Shown here piece after piece: positions 15,875 through 24,170 of a stretch of DNA of 64,000 nt. The notes below the pieces were generated by a model. That model did not search any database and was not told where the DNA came from. It saw only the letters and a list, made by a program, of their open reading frames with translations. The position numbers and the translations under genes are program-made. Each line of letters opens with the position of its first letter. Within the stretch, counting starts at the first letter, position 1. The DNA is taken from contig NZ_CP045652.1 in the NCBI RefSeq assembly GCF_009557615.1, forward strand, positions 248,001 to 312,000, written 5' to 3'. This stretch comes from Sphingobacteruim zhuxiongii (GTDB lineage Bacteria > Bacteroidota > Bacteroidia > Sphingobacteriales > Sphingobacteriaceae).

Positions 15875-17230
15875 ATGAGAAATAACATTTTAAGATTTGC
15901 CCTGTTTGGAGCCGTAGCGACTAGTGTATTGTTTAGCAGCTGTGAAAAAAGTGGCAATGATGGAGATAATATTAAGGAAGTCGATCGTTGGATTACCGTT
16001 TCTGGCGCAAAGATGCAAACGGAACCAGGTGATGGTGATGGCGGTACTATGGTATTTAGTATGACACCAGAGGAAGCAAAGAACCCGAGTTTTTCGATAA
16101 ATGTATTTGATCAAGGAGAGGCAGTTCGCTCAGCAAGAACGGCACGCTTACAGGCTTCGACAGATGGGAAATACCTATATAACATTCAGTATACAGGCGA
16201 CGATGGTGGTGTTTTCAACAAATATCGCGTAAACGGAGGTAAGAATATTATTCCAGAAGGGAATGAGGTTGCAACAGCTGATTATGTTAGTAAATCACCG
16301 AGATGGTTGGTTGCCGCACCAGGCGTAGGTATCGCTGTGCGTGGAACGGCCAATCCAATCGTTTACACAGGAACGTCACCGAACTTTGCTTACAAAGAAG
16401 TTACTACGAAGTTGGATGCTATAAGTTTGGATTTGAACGATCCGAAGATTACGCAAAATTCAACTGCAGAAATTCGTTTATCGGAAGCAGAAGTAAATAA
16501 TGGATATCATATCTCTCGTATTGATGCGCCGGTAGTTAATAAAAAAGGGGATAAGGCTTACGTGGGTGTCCAGATATCTAAATACAATGTAGCATCTTTT
16601 ACCTTAGATAAAGATGGTAAGCCAGTTTTCGCGGTTGATAGAGCAGCGGCTAAATTAGCGGCTCGTACGCTTGTATTTGATTATCCTAGCCTTAAGAACC
16701 CTAAATTAATTACCTCAACAAAAACCAATGCAAATACAAATGGATACCGCAGTACCATGCAATATGTTGGTACGGATGGTCATGTGTATCAAGCGACGTC
16801 AGGAGAAGCTGCGGGTGCAGGTGGCTCTAGAATCTTGCGTATTAGCTCTGCAACCAATGACTACGATAATGGCTTTGAATTCAATCTAGACAAAGCTTTA
16901 GGTGTTACGAATTCATATATTGAAACTTGGAAATATGTTGGAGATGGAATTGGATTCGTTGTATACTCAATCAATGGTCAAGACGGTGGACATATTGCAA
17001 AAATTGATTTGAATAAAAATTCAGGTACTAAATACGTGATCCCAGGAGAAGATAAATTGGAATTTGGTCAGATCCAAAATATCGCTACTTATGGAGATGA
17101 AGTTTTTATTGCTATTGCACAAGTTGGACAAGATGGCAATATTTATATCTTTAATAGAAAGAATGGAGATATGAAGGTTGGTGCTAAGTTGTTAAATAAA
17201 CCAGGAAACCAATACATTGGCGTGTATTAG
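15875..17230 (+). CDS. DUF4374 surface lipoprotein, XusB-like
   Basis: This 451-residue lipoprotein has a lipobox ending at Cys23 (SVLFSSC) followed by a short acidic, polar stretch (EKSGNDGD) of the kind that directs lipoproteins to the cell surface in Bacteroidota. The body has repeated beta-rich segments consistent with a propeller and the DUF4374 signatures near YNIQYTGDDGGVFNKYRVNG and GKNIIPEGN. XusB, the characterised DUF4374 protein, captures ferric siderophores and passes them to XusA. The gene sits 16 bp after the receptor and ends at a perfect terminator. No XusC-like PepSY membrane reductase follows. The domain call is made from memory of the family and should be confirmed by profile search. 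Confidence 0.75.
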   Translation: MRNNILRFALFGAVATSVLFSSCEKSGNDGDNIKEVDRWITVSGAKMQTEPGDGDGGTMVFSMTPEEAKNPSFSINVFDQGEAVRSARTARLQASTDGKYLYNIQYTGDDGGVFNKYRVNGGKNIIPEGNEVATADYVSKSPRWLVAAPGVGIAVRGTANPIVYTGTSPNFAYKEVTTKLDAISLDLNDPKITQNSTAEIRLSEAEVNNGYHISRIDAPVVNKKGDKAYVGVQISKYNVASFTLDKDGKPVFAVDRAAAKLAARTLVFDYPSLKNPKLITSTKTNANTNGYRSTMQYVGTDGHVYQATSGEAAGAGGSRILRISSATNDYDNGFEFNLDKALGVTNSYIETWKYVGDGIGFVVYSINGQDGGHIAKIDLNKNSGTKYVIPGEDKLEFGQIQNIATYGDEVFIAIAQVGQDGNIYIFNRKNGDMKVGAKLLNKPGNQYIGVY

Positions 17231-17248
17231 GCCTCCAGATAAACAGAT

Positions 17249-17289
17249 TAAAAAAAGCCGGTATCAAATCATGATACCGGCTTTTTTTT
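17249..17289. terminator. Strong bidirectional terminator after the XusAB-like operon
   Basis: AAAAAAAGCCGGTATC pairs perfectly with GATACCGGCTTTTTTT across a 7-nt loop. The flanking A and T tracts let it work for both the operon (+) and the holin-like gene (-). Confidence 0.92.
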
Positions 17290-17315
17290 AATTCCTTTAT
17301 TCCTTAATTATGAAA

Positions 17316-17663
17316 TTACTTTTTGTCTGAAGTTACCTTTCCAATTATCATCTCGATAACGGCAACCGCAATAGCGAAGATGACCGCAGGCCAAAAACCA
17401 TCAACATCAAACTTAGTACCCATGATTTTGTCAGATAACATAATCATTAAGACTGTTATGATAAAGGAAACTAATCCGAAAGTTAACCAATTCAAAGGGA
17501 ATGTAAATAGTCGTAGAATGCCTCCGACAACTGCATTGACTAGGCCGATAACAAGACCTGTTAATATTGCCCAACCAAAACCTGCAACATGTACACCTGG
17601 GCTAACCCAAGCCGCTAGTGCAACGACTAAACCTGTTACTAAAAGACTGATGATAAACCTCAT
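17316..17663 (-). CDS. Small four-helix membrane protein, Phage_holin_4_2 (PF04020) family
   Basis: This 115-residue, almost entirely hydrophobic protein has four predicted membrane segments (residues about 3-22, 26-48, 55-76 and 88-107) and matches the YvlD / Phage_holin_4_2 family. In spite of that name, the family is chromosomal in most bacteria and no holin activity is established. No phage gene is nearby, so I read it as an inner-membrane protein of unknown role, perhaps linked to envelope stress. It is transcribed alone, towards the shared terminator at 17249. Confidence 0.8.
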   Translation of the reverse strand: MRFIISLLVTGLVVALAAWVSPGVHVAGFGWAILTGLVIGLVNAVVGGILRLFTFPLNWLTFGLVSFIITVLMIMLSDKIMGTKFDVDGFWPAVIFAIAVAVIEMIIGKVTSDKK

Positions 17664-17815
17664 AATTTGTATGTTTTGACTTTCGAAGAGGTATTCAAAT
17701 TTAGTGCCAATACGCAGTGCGCAATCGGTTGTTAGGTGTAGGTAACAAAAATAATATTATGCTAACATAGAATATTTTTATTAACTTGACATAACAATTT
17801 TAAACTGTGTTGAGT

Positions 17816-18229
17816 ATGAAAAGATTAATGATAACATTGTGCTCGATGTTTATTGGGCTAATGGTCTTCGCACAAAGTAATGATTCTATCCTTGGTAAAT
17901 GGCAGAATCCCAGCGGGGAAGGACGCATAGAAATTTATAAAAAGGGAGAAAAATTCTACGGGAAGCTGTATTGGATTAAGGACTCTAATAAGAAGGATGC
18001 AAAGAATCCGAACGAGGCCTTACGCTCGAGAAACATTCAAGGATTAGAAATATTAACAAATTTCACAAAAAGTGGTTCTAGTTATGTGGACGGACAAATT
18101 TATGATCCTAAATCCGGAAAAACATACAGTTGTAAAATGACATTGAAAGGGACTGATGCCTTGGATATTCGTGGATATGTCGGGGTCAGCTTATTAGGTC
18201 GTACTGAAACCTGGAAAAGAATTAAATAA
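17816..18229 (+). CDS. Exported DUF2147 protein
   Basis: This 137-residue protein has a signal peptide ([20 protein letters not shown]) and a single DUF2147 domain: [20 protein letters not shown] at the start, [10 protein letters not shown], then [20 protein letters not shown], and ending [12 protein letters not shown]. The family is a small lipocalin-like beta barrel of unknown function, frequent in Bacteroidota and Proteobacteria. Upstream GTG and TTG codons in frame (17807, 17810) are less likely starts than the ATG at 17816. A terminator with 14-bp perfect arms follows. Confidence 0.85.
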   Translation: MKRLMITLCSMFIGLMVFAQSNDSILGKWQNPSGEGRIEIYKKGEKFYGKLYWIKDSNKKDAKNPNEALRSRNIQGLEILTNFTKSGSSYVDGQIYDPKSGKTYSCKMTLKGTDALDIRGYVGVSLLGRTETWKRIK

Positions 18230-18262
18230 TATTTTCAAAAGACTCGGTCTTTTGTATTACGT

Positions 18263-18295
18263 AGAAAGAGCCGTTGTTATGCAACGGCTCTTTCT
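18263..18295 (+). terminator. Intrinsic terminator after DUF2147
   Basis: AGAAAGAGCCGTTG pairs perfectly with CAACGGCTCTTTCT across a 5-nt loop, followed by ATTATTT. It lies between the DUF2147 gene and kbl. Confidence 0.88.
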
Positions 18296-18386
18296 ATTAT
18301 TTAGGCTTTTGCGAAATTTACACAAACGTTTTCGTGAATTAGCCTTTAAAAAAAACCTTATCTTTATCGCAAATAAATTTACCGTT

Positions 18387-19577
18387 ATGTACAAAACCTT
18401 AAAGCCCGCTTTAGAGAAAGAACTAGCTGGAATTAAAGATGCTGGTCTATATAAAGAAGAACGAATTATCACTACGCCACAAGCTGCTGATATTAAAATC
18501 AGTACTGGACAGGAAGTGATTAATTTCTGTGCAAATAACTATTTAGGATTGTCTTCACATCCAAAGGTTGTTGCTGCAGCAAAAGCAGCAATTGATTCGC
18601 ATGGTTACGGGATGTCATCTGTACGTTTTATCTGTGGTACTCAAGATGTCCATAAAGAATTAGAGGCTAAGCTTTCTACATTTTTAGGTACGGAAGACAC
18701 GATATTGTATGCAGCAGCATTTGATGCTAATGGCGGTGTTTTCGAGCCTTTGTTTACGGCAGAAGATGCAATTATTTCGGATGAATTAAATCACGCTTCG
18801 ATTATTGATGGCGTTCGTCTATGTAAAGCACAACGCTTCCGTTACAAAAATGCAGACATGGCGGATTTAGAAGCTCAGTTGCAGGCAGCAGCAGGTGCTC
18901 GTCATAAAATCATCGTTACAGATGGAGCGTTCTCTATGGATGGATCGGTTGCTCCTCTAGATCAAATTTGTGACTTAGCAGATAAATATGAAGCTTTAGT
19001 GATGATTGATGAGTCTCACTGTTCTGGATTTATTGGAAAAACTGGTCGCGGTACGCATGAGTTATTCAATGTTATCGACCGAGTTGATATTATTACTGGG
19101 ACTTTAGGTAAAGCTCTAGGTGGTGCTTCTGGAGGATTTACTTCTGGTAAAAAAGAGATTATTGATATGCTTCGCCAACGTTCACGTCCTTATTTATTCT
19201 CAAATACCTTAGCTCCAGCTATTGCTGGCGCTTCAGTTGCGGTTTTAGATATGTTGAGTGAAACAACGGAGCTTCGTGATAAATTAGAAAGCAATACTAA
19301 ATATTTCCGCGAAAAGATGACAGAAGCGGGCTTCGATATCAAGCCTGGATTCCATCCGATCGTTCCTGTTATGTTGTATGATGCTAAGCTTGCACAAGCT
19401 TTTGCTTCTAAGATGTTAGCCGAAGGAATTTATGTTATTGGTTTCTATTATCCTGTTGTTCCTCAGGGAAAAGCACGTATTCGTGTTCAAATTTCTGCCG
19501 GACATGAGCTTGAACACTTAGATAAAGCAATTACTGCGTTTACAAAAGTGGGTAAGGAATTAGGCGTTATTAAGTAA
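18387..19577 (+). CDS. kbl: Glycine C-acetyltransferase (2-amino-3-ketobutyrate CoA ligase)
   Basis: This 396-residue PLP enzyme of the alpha-oxoamine synthase family catalyses the CoA-dependent cleavage of 2-amino-3-ketobutyrate to glycine and acetyl-CoA, the second step of threonine breakdown. Visible signatures: [14 protein letters not shown] near the N-terminus, the cofactor-binding [15 protein letters not shown], and the PLP lysine in [14 protein letters not shown]. The length equals E. coli Kbl (398). Serine palmitoyltransferase and BioF are relatives, but [17 protein letters not shown] and overall similarity favour Kbl. The frame is open to 18252, but the ATG at 18387 gives the family N-terminus (MYKTLKPAL). 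A -7-like TATCTTTA lies at 18359. The usual partner tdh is not adjacent. Confidence 0.93.
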   Translation: MYKTLKPALEKELAGIKDAGLYKEERIITTPQAADIKISTGQEVINFCANNYLGLSSHPKVVAAAKAAIDSHGYGMSSVRFICGTQDVHKELEAKLSTFLGTEDTILYAAAFDANGGVFEPLFTAEDAIISDELNHASIIDGVRLCKAQRFRYKNADMADLEAQLQAAAGARHKIIVTDGAFSMDGSVAPLDQICDLADKYEALVMIDESHCSGFIGKTGRGTHELFNVIDRVDIITGTLGKALGGASGGFTSGKKEIIDMLRQRSRPYLFSNTLAPAIAGASVAVLDMLSETTELRDKLESNTKYFREKMTEAGFDIKPGFHPIVPVMLYDAKLAQAFASKMLAEGIYVIGFYYPVVPQGKARIRVQISAGHELEHLDKAITAFTKVGKELGVIK

Positions 19578-19643
19578 TTCAACCTGTATTTTTAAGGCTT
19601 TGATGAAAAGCTAATAAAATATTAATAGGAAAATACAAAAATT

Positions 19644-19672
19644 GAGGTGCAAAATATATATCTTTGCACCTC
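19644..19672. promoter_or_regulatory. typA promoter box inside a perfect inverted repeat
   Basis: GAGGTGCAAA (19644-19653) and TTTGCACCTC (19663-19672) are perfect 10-bp arms. The -7 consensus box TATCTTTG (19659-19666) overlaps the right arm. A repressor binding the repeat would block the promoter; alternatively the repeat forms at DNA level only, since transcription would start at its edge. Confidence 0.5.
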
Positions 19673-19700
19673 TTATTTTTATATAACACATTATTGCTCA

Positions 19701-21506
19701 ATGCAGAACATCAGAAACATAGCGATTATTGCGCACGTTGACCACGGAAAAACGACTTTGGTTGACAAAATTCTTCACTTTACGAACCAATTCAGAGACA
19801 ATGAAAATGCCGGAGAGTTAATTCTGGATAACAATGATTTGGAACGTGAGCGTGGGATTACCATCGTATCTAAAAACGTATCTGTAAAATATAAAGACAC
19901 AAAAATCAACATTATTGATACACCAGGTCACGCCGACTTTGGCGGTGAGGTAGAGCGTGTATTGAAAATGGCAGATGGTGTTGTATTATTAGTAGATGCT
20001 TTTGAAGGTCCAATGCCTCAAACTCGCTTTGTAACGGGTAAAGCATTAGCATTAGGAATCAAGCCTATTGTTGTTGTAAATAAAGTAGACAAAGAAAACT
20101 GTCGTCCTGATGAGGTTTATGAGAATGTATTCGACTTATTCTTCAACTTAGGAGCAACAGAAGATCAATTGGATTTCCCAGTATTGTATGGTTCATCAAA
20201 ACAAGGATGGATGTCTCAAGACTGGAAAACACCAACGACTGACTTTACAGAGCTTCTTGAAGCAATCATTGAACATATCCCTGCACCTAAGGTATCAGAA
20301 GGTACGCTTCAAATGCAGGTTACTTCTTTAGACTATTCTACATTCGTAGGTCGTATTGCGATTGGTCGTGTTGTACGTGGTACAATTAAAGAAAACCAAC
20401 CAGTTTCTTTAATGAAACGTGATGGTAAAGTGGTTAAATCTCGCGTAAAAGAACTTCAATTATTTGAAGGACTTGGTCGTGTAAAAGTTTCTGAAGTAAA
20501 GGCTGGTGATATCGTTGCTGTAGTTGGTATTGAAGGTTTTGAAATTGGTGATACAATCGCGGATTTCGAAAACCCAGAGCAATTAGAAGTAATGCACATT
20601 GATGAGCCAACAATGAACATGTTGTTTACGATCAATAACTCACCATTCTTTGGTAAAGAAGGTAAATTCGTTACTTCACGTCATATCTATGATCGTTTAC
20701 AGAAAGAATTAGAGAAAAACTTAGCATTACGTGTTGTTCCTACGGAATCTCCGGATGCTTGGTTAGTATATGGCCGTGGTATTCTTCACTTATCTGTATT
20801 AATCGAGACTATGCGTCGCGAAGGATACGAGTTACAAGTAGGACAACCACAAGTAATCGTTAAAGAAATCAACGGTGTTAAATGTGAGCCTATTGAAGAG
20901 TTAGTAGTTGATGTACCGGGTGATGTTTCAGGAAAGGTTATTGAACTTGTGACACAACGTAAAGGAGAGTTATTAATCATGGAATCGAAAGGTGAAATGC
21001 AACACTTAGAATTCTCTATTCCTTCACGTGGTATCATTGGTTTACGTAATAATGTATTGACTGCAACAGCTGGTGAAGCGGTAATGGCGCATCGTTTGAA
21101 AGGATATGAGCCATGGAAAGGTACTATTCCTGGACGTTTAGCTGGGGTATTAATTTCCTTAGATACTGGTAGTACAACAGCTTATTCTATTGATAAATTA
21201 CAAGATCGTGGTCGTTTCTTCGTTGATCCAGGAGTGGATATCTATGAAGGACAAATCTTGGGTGAGCACATCCGTGATAATGACTTAACCGTGAATGTAA
21301 CGAAAGGTAAACAGTTGACAAACATGCGTGCTTCAGGTTCTGATGACAATACGCGTATTGCTCCTGCGATTAAATTCTCGTTAGAGGAGAGCATGGAATA
21401 CATTCAAGCTGATGAGTACATTGAAGTTACTCCACAAAGTATGCGTCTACGTAAGATTTATCTTACCGAAAATGAGCGTAAAGTGAACTCGAAAAAATTC
21501 CAATAG
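19701..21506 (+). CDS. typA: Translational GTPase TypA/BipA
   Basis: This 601-residue ribosome-associated GTPase of the EF-G-like family acts in 50S assembly and in growth under stress or low temperature. The G motifs are clear: AHVDHGKTT (G1, about residues 11-19), ERERGITI (G2), DTPGHADF (G3), NKVDKE (G4) and GSSKQGW (G5). EF-G-like domains follow, and the TypA-specific C-terminal domain contains GRGILHLSVLIETMRREGYE. The length matches the family (about 600). A longer frame starts at 19647, but the ATG at 19701 gives the expected MQNIRNIAIIAHVD N-terminus and lies after the promoter box. Confidence 0.97.
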   Translation: MQNIRNIAIIAHVDHGKTTLVDKILHFTNQFRDNENAGELILDNNDLERERGITIVSKNVSVKYKDTKINIIDTPGHADFGGEVERVLKMADGVVLLVDAFEGPMPQTRFVTGKALALGIKPIVVVNKVDKENCRPDEVYENVFDLFFNLGATEDQLDFPVLYGSSKQGWMSQDWKTPTTDFTELLEAIIEHIPAPKVSEGTLQMQVTSLDYSTFVGRIAIGRVVRGTIKENQPVSLMKRDGKVVKSRVKELQLFEGLGRVKVSEVKAGDIVAVVGIEGFEIGDTIADFENPEQLEVMHIDEPTMNMLFTINNSPFFGKEGKFVTSRHIYDRLQKELEKNLALRVVPTESPDAWLVYGRGILHLSVLIETMRREGYELQVGQPQVIVKEINGVKCEPIEELVVDVPGDVSGKVIELVTQRKGELLIMESKGEMQHLEFSIPSRGIIGLRNNVLTATAGEAVMAHRLKGYEPWKGTIPGRLAGVLISLDTGSTTAYSIDKLQDRGRFFVDPGVDIYEGQILGEHIRDNDLTVNVTKGKQLTNMRASGSDDNTRIAPAIKFSLEESMEYIQADEYIEVTPQSMRLRKIYLTENERKVNSKKFQ

Positions 21507-21524
21507 TAGTTGGATTACTCATAT

Positions 21525-21555
21525 AAAAAGGCCATTCGAAAGAATGGCCTTTTTT
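21525..21555 (+). terminator. Terminator after typA
   Basis: AAAAAGGCCATT and AATGGCCTTTTT form a perfect stem around a CGAAAG loop and run into a T tract. Confidence 0.9.
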
Positions 21556-21584
21556 GTTTGCAAAAAAAGATGGACATTTAATGA

Positions 21585-21941
21585 ATGGAAGAGATTGAGG
21601 ACGATGATTTGACTTGGCATAAAGTTCCAAGTAAGATCGATGACAGTCGGAATTATGTAAAAGCACTGCATGTAGCTGGTAAAAAGCTTTGCTTGATTAG
21701 CGAGGGTGGAAAGCTCTCGGTTACTTCGAGCCGTTGTCCTCATGCTGGGGCTGATTTAACACATGGTTGGTGTGAAGATGGAAAGCTAATTTGTCCGTTC
21801 CATAGACATCGGTTTGATGTTGAAACAGGTAAAGGAGATGAGAGACAGCATAATTTTATCCGTATCTACCCCTTAAAGCAGGAAGATGGAGACTACTATG
21901 TCGGAATAAAGCGCAGTTTATGGGACAAGATTTTCGGTTAA
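21585..21941 (+). CDS. Rieske [2Fe-2S] ferredoxin-like protein
   Basis: This 118-residue soluble Rieske protein has the cluster ligands in RCPHAGADLTHG (Cys51, His53) and CPFHRH (Cys70, His73). The rest of the domain is about the size of the ferredoxin components of aromatic-ring dioxygenases and of NirD-like proteins. There is no signal or membrane anchor, so it works in the cytosol as a small electron carrier. No oxygenase or reductase partner lies beside it. Its stop overlaps that of the convergent aldehyde dehydrogenase by 3 bp, leaving no room for a terminator between them. Confidence 0.9.
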   Translation: MEEIEDDDLTWHKVPSKIDDSRNYVKALHVAGKKLCLISEGGKLSVTSSRCPHAGADLTHGWCEDGKLICPFHRHRFDVETGKGDERQHNFIRIYPLKQEDGDYYVGIKRSLWDKIFG

Positions 21942-23347
21942 AGTATACGCTTAATCCATTTCAATAGTTTATAGGTTTTTTCAGTATATGGAAACCAAAA
22001 CATTTTTGACATCGGTATAAGCTTAACATCGGCCACCGCACGCTCGTGTGAAAAAGATTTAAACCCATACCACCCGGTTGACTGCCCAATACCAGAATTA
22101 TTAACACCACCAAAAGGTAAATTAGGATGAAGTATTTGTATCATCGCGTCGTTGATGCAAGTTGATCCTGCACTTGTTTGTCGGATTACATGCTTACAGA
22201 ATTTATTATCCTGGCTAAAAACATACAATGCAAGTGGTTTTTCTTTCTGATTTACAAAGGAAATTGCCTCGGCGATTTGATTGTAATAAATAATGGGAAG
22301 AATTGGTCCAAAAATCTCGTCAGTCATCAAGGGATTTGACGTCGCTACGTTACTTAGCACTGTTGGCGCTATATAGCGCTCCCTCTCGTCTAAACTTCCT
22401 CCAGCAACCACTTGGGCACCTAGGGATTTTGCGTCGCTTAGAGCTGAGCTAAGGCGCTTGTATTGCTTTTCGTTAATTATCCGAGCATAGTCCGGTGAAT
22501 GCTGAGGATTTTCCCCGAAAGCGTGTTCAAGTTCTTGTTTAAAAAGCTGTTCAATTTCGCTCTTCAGTTGTCGTGGAGCAAGCAGATAATCGGGGGCAAT
22601 ACATGTTTGCCCTGCATTCACAAACTTTGCCCATATCACATTTTTAATGGCTTTCCTCAAGGATATATTCCTGTCAAATATGGCCGGGGACTTTCCTCCG
22701 AGTTCTAGTGTGATATCCGCAAGATGTAGGCTTGCGGCTTGCATAACAATTTTACCGACAGCAGGGGATCCCGTAAAATGAATGTGATCAAATCGTTTGT
22801 TGAGCAGGTGGGTTGTCTCTGTAACTTCTCCTTCGATAACGGCAACATGTTCCGGTTTAAAGATCTTTTCGATGATTGTACGGACGACTTGGTTTGTATT
22901 TGGTGCAAATTCGGATAACTTAAGCATCGTTACATTTCCAGCCGCAATAGCAGCAGCCAAATGAACCATTGGTAATTGGAAGGGGTAATTCCAGGGAGTA
23001 ATGATGAGAACCTGTCCTTTTGCCTCGTAATGAAGATATGCTGAAACGTTGGGAAATAGTAGTGAACGACCTACTGATTTGTCTTTCATCCACTTGGTGA
23101 GATGTTTTATAATTTGTTTTAATTCATGCTCAACGGCAAATACTTCCGTGATTGCAGTCTCCATCGCAGACTTGTGGAAGTCTAAATAAAGTGCTTTCTG
23201 TATCGCATCTTCATTTGATAAAACTGCTTTTAGCAATTCTTCTAACCATTTTGTCCGCTGTTGAGCGGTACTGTGTTTAACCGTTTCACGGTGTTTTGCT
23301 TGAACGGAATATAGATTGTCAATATCGCTAATCGAGGTGTTTGCCAT
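21938..23347 (-). CDS. NAD(P)-dependent aldehyde dehydrogenase (class 3-like)
   Basis: This 469-residue aldehyde dehydrogenase oxidises aldehydes to acids. Catalytic residues are visible: Glu215 in TLELGGKSPAIFDR and Cys249 in NAGQTCIAPDY. The cofactor loop FTGSPAVGKIV is also present, as is the NYPFQLP region after ITPWN. The short length and the hydrophobic, basic C-terminus (YTEKTYKLLKWIKRIL) resemble the class 3 / fatty or coniferyl aldehyde dehydrogenases (YwdH-like), whose tails bind membranes. The substrate cannot be read from the sequence. It appears monocistronic and converges on the Rieske gene. Confidence 0.92.
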   Translation of the reverse strand: MANTSISDIDNLYSVQAKHRETVKHSTAQQRTKWLEELLKAVLSNEDAIQKALYLDFHKSAMETAITEVFAVEHELKQIIKHLTKWMKDKSVGRSLLFPNVSAYLHYEAKGQVLIITPWNYPFQLPMVHLAAAIAAGNVTMLKLSEFAPNTNQVVRTIIEKIFKPEHVAVIEGEVTETTHLLNKRFDHIHFTGSPAVGKIVMQAASLHLADITLELGGKSPAIFDRNISLRKAIKNVIWAKFVNAGQTCIAPDYLLAPRQLKSEIEQLFKQELEHAFGENPQHSPDYARIINEKQYKRLSSALSDAKSLGAQVVAGGSLDERERYIAPTVLSNVATSNPLMTDEIFGPILPIIYYNQIAEAISFVNQKEKPLALYVFSQDNKFCKHVIRQTSAGSTCINDAMIQILHPNLPFGGVNNSGIGQSTGWYGFKSFSHERAVADVKLIPMSKMFWFPYTEKTYKLLKWIKRIL

Positions 23348-23588
23348 GTTGATTAAAGATAGGAAAATAGTAGTTAGTATTAAATAGTTAATGAGAAGCA
23401 GTTCCTTTTAGTTATCGTAATTCAACAACAAATATTAACTGTTCGATAAATGAGAATATTGATTCGTTCTTGGGAGAAACCTTGCCTTATCTTCTAACGG
23501 GTATATCTTCAGAAGAAGGGCTAAAGAAAAACAACCTGAACAAATCGTCTTTGTCCAGGTTGTGCATGTTTCATAGGATTTAATCTCT
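23348..23588. other. Intergenic region, ALDH promoter side and ecotin terminator
   Basis: Apart from the ecotin terminator hairpin this 240-bp region holds no gene or RNA that I can recognise. A reading frame overlapping the ecotin 3' end here has no family resemblance. Confidence 0.6.
23527..23563 (-). terminator. Terminator of the ecotin gene
   Basis: On the minus strand ACAACCTGGACAAA pairs with TTTGTTCAGGTTGT (one mismatch) across a 5-nt loop and is followed by TTTTTC. Confidence 0.8.
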
Positions 23589-24101
23589 TTATTTTGTTTT
23601 TTGCATTTCTTCCGCGGCTTGATATACCTCAGGAGATGCGGTGTATATTTTGAATTGTACACTATATTCCTCTGGAACATAAATAACAATCGGCATTTTT
23701 CCATTGTATCTTAGCATAGTAGGCTGGGCCGAAACGAAAAGGTTCCTTTTCGGTAAGTCTGGGCATCCCATTTGTGTTCCAATAACAGCCCCGTCGGTTT
23801 TGAATACATAGTATTCGTACCCCCATCCTTGCAAATCTTTTTTCTCGACGCTGCCTTGTAGTGCGAAATGGTTACATCCGTCTACTTCCATGTATTTACC
23901 AATGTTAAATTCAATGCGTTTTGATTGATCCTGATCTGAATAAGGAACTTCAATAATCATTTTCTTATAACCCTTCTCTGCTTTAGGGAAGATGTCGGTA
24001 TTCACTTTCGAGATCGTTTCTTGTGCCACTGCTGTCGATCCAACAAAGGTTATTGCAACTAAGATTATTGCAAATAACTGAAATATTTTTCTTTTGACCA
24101 T
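23589..24101 (-). CDS. eco: Ecotin, periplasmic serine protease inhibitor
   Basis: This 170-residue protein has a signal peptide (cleavage after about residue 27, STAVAQ) and aligns through its length with E. coli ecotin, a dimeric inhibitor of trypsin-fold serine proteases. Conserved blocks: FPKAEKGYKKMIIEVP, LQGWGYEYYVF, CPD and MLRYNGKMPIVIYVPE. Cys76 and Cys113 match the disulfide that holds the reactive loop. A gapless alignment of the loop (GTQMGC here, STMMAC in E. coli) puts Gln110 at P1 where E. coli has Met84, with Met111 at P1'. Ecotin protects bacteria against host or predator proteases such as neutrophil elastase. It is monocistronic. The family is sure; the target protease is unknown. 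Confidence 0.92.
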   Translation of the reverse strand: MVKRKIFQLFAIILVAITFVGSTAVAQETISKVNTDIFPKAEKGYKKMIIEVPYSDQDQSKRIEFNIGKYMEVDGCNHFALQGSVEKKDLQGWGYEYYVFKTDGAVIGTQMGCPDLPKRNLFVSAQPTMLRYNGKMPIVIYVPEEYSVQFKIYTASPEVYQAAEEMQKTK

Positions 24102-24170
24102 AGTCTTTGATGAAAATTTTAATAAACAATCAAACTAATTATTGTAAAGAGTCTTTTTTTCTTGGAAGGT

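Noticed and set aside
17316..17663. Phage holin / prophage remnant
   Set aside because: The family is named for holins but is chromosomal in most bacteria, and no other phage gene is nearby.
23435..23704. 89-residue ORF overlapping the ecotin 3' end
   Set aside because: It is in another frame of a well-supported gene and runs through the ecotin terminator.
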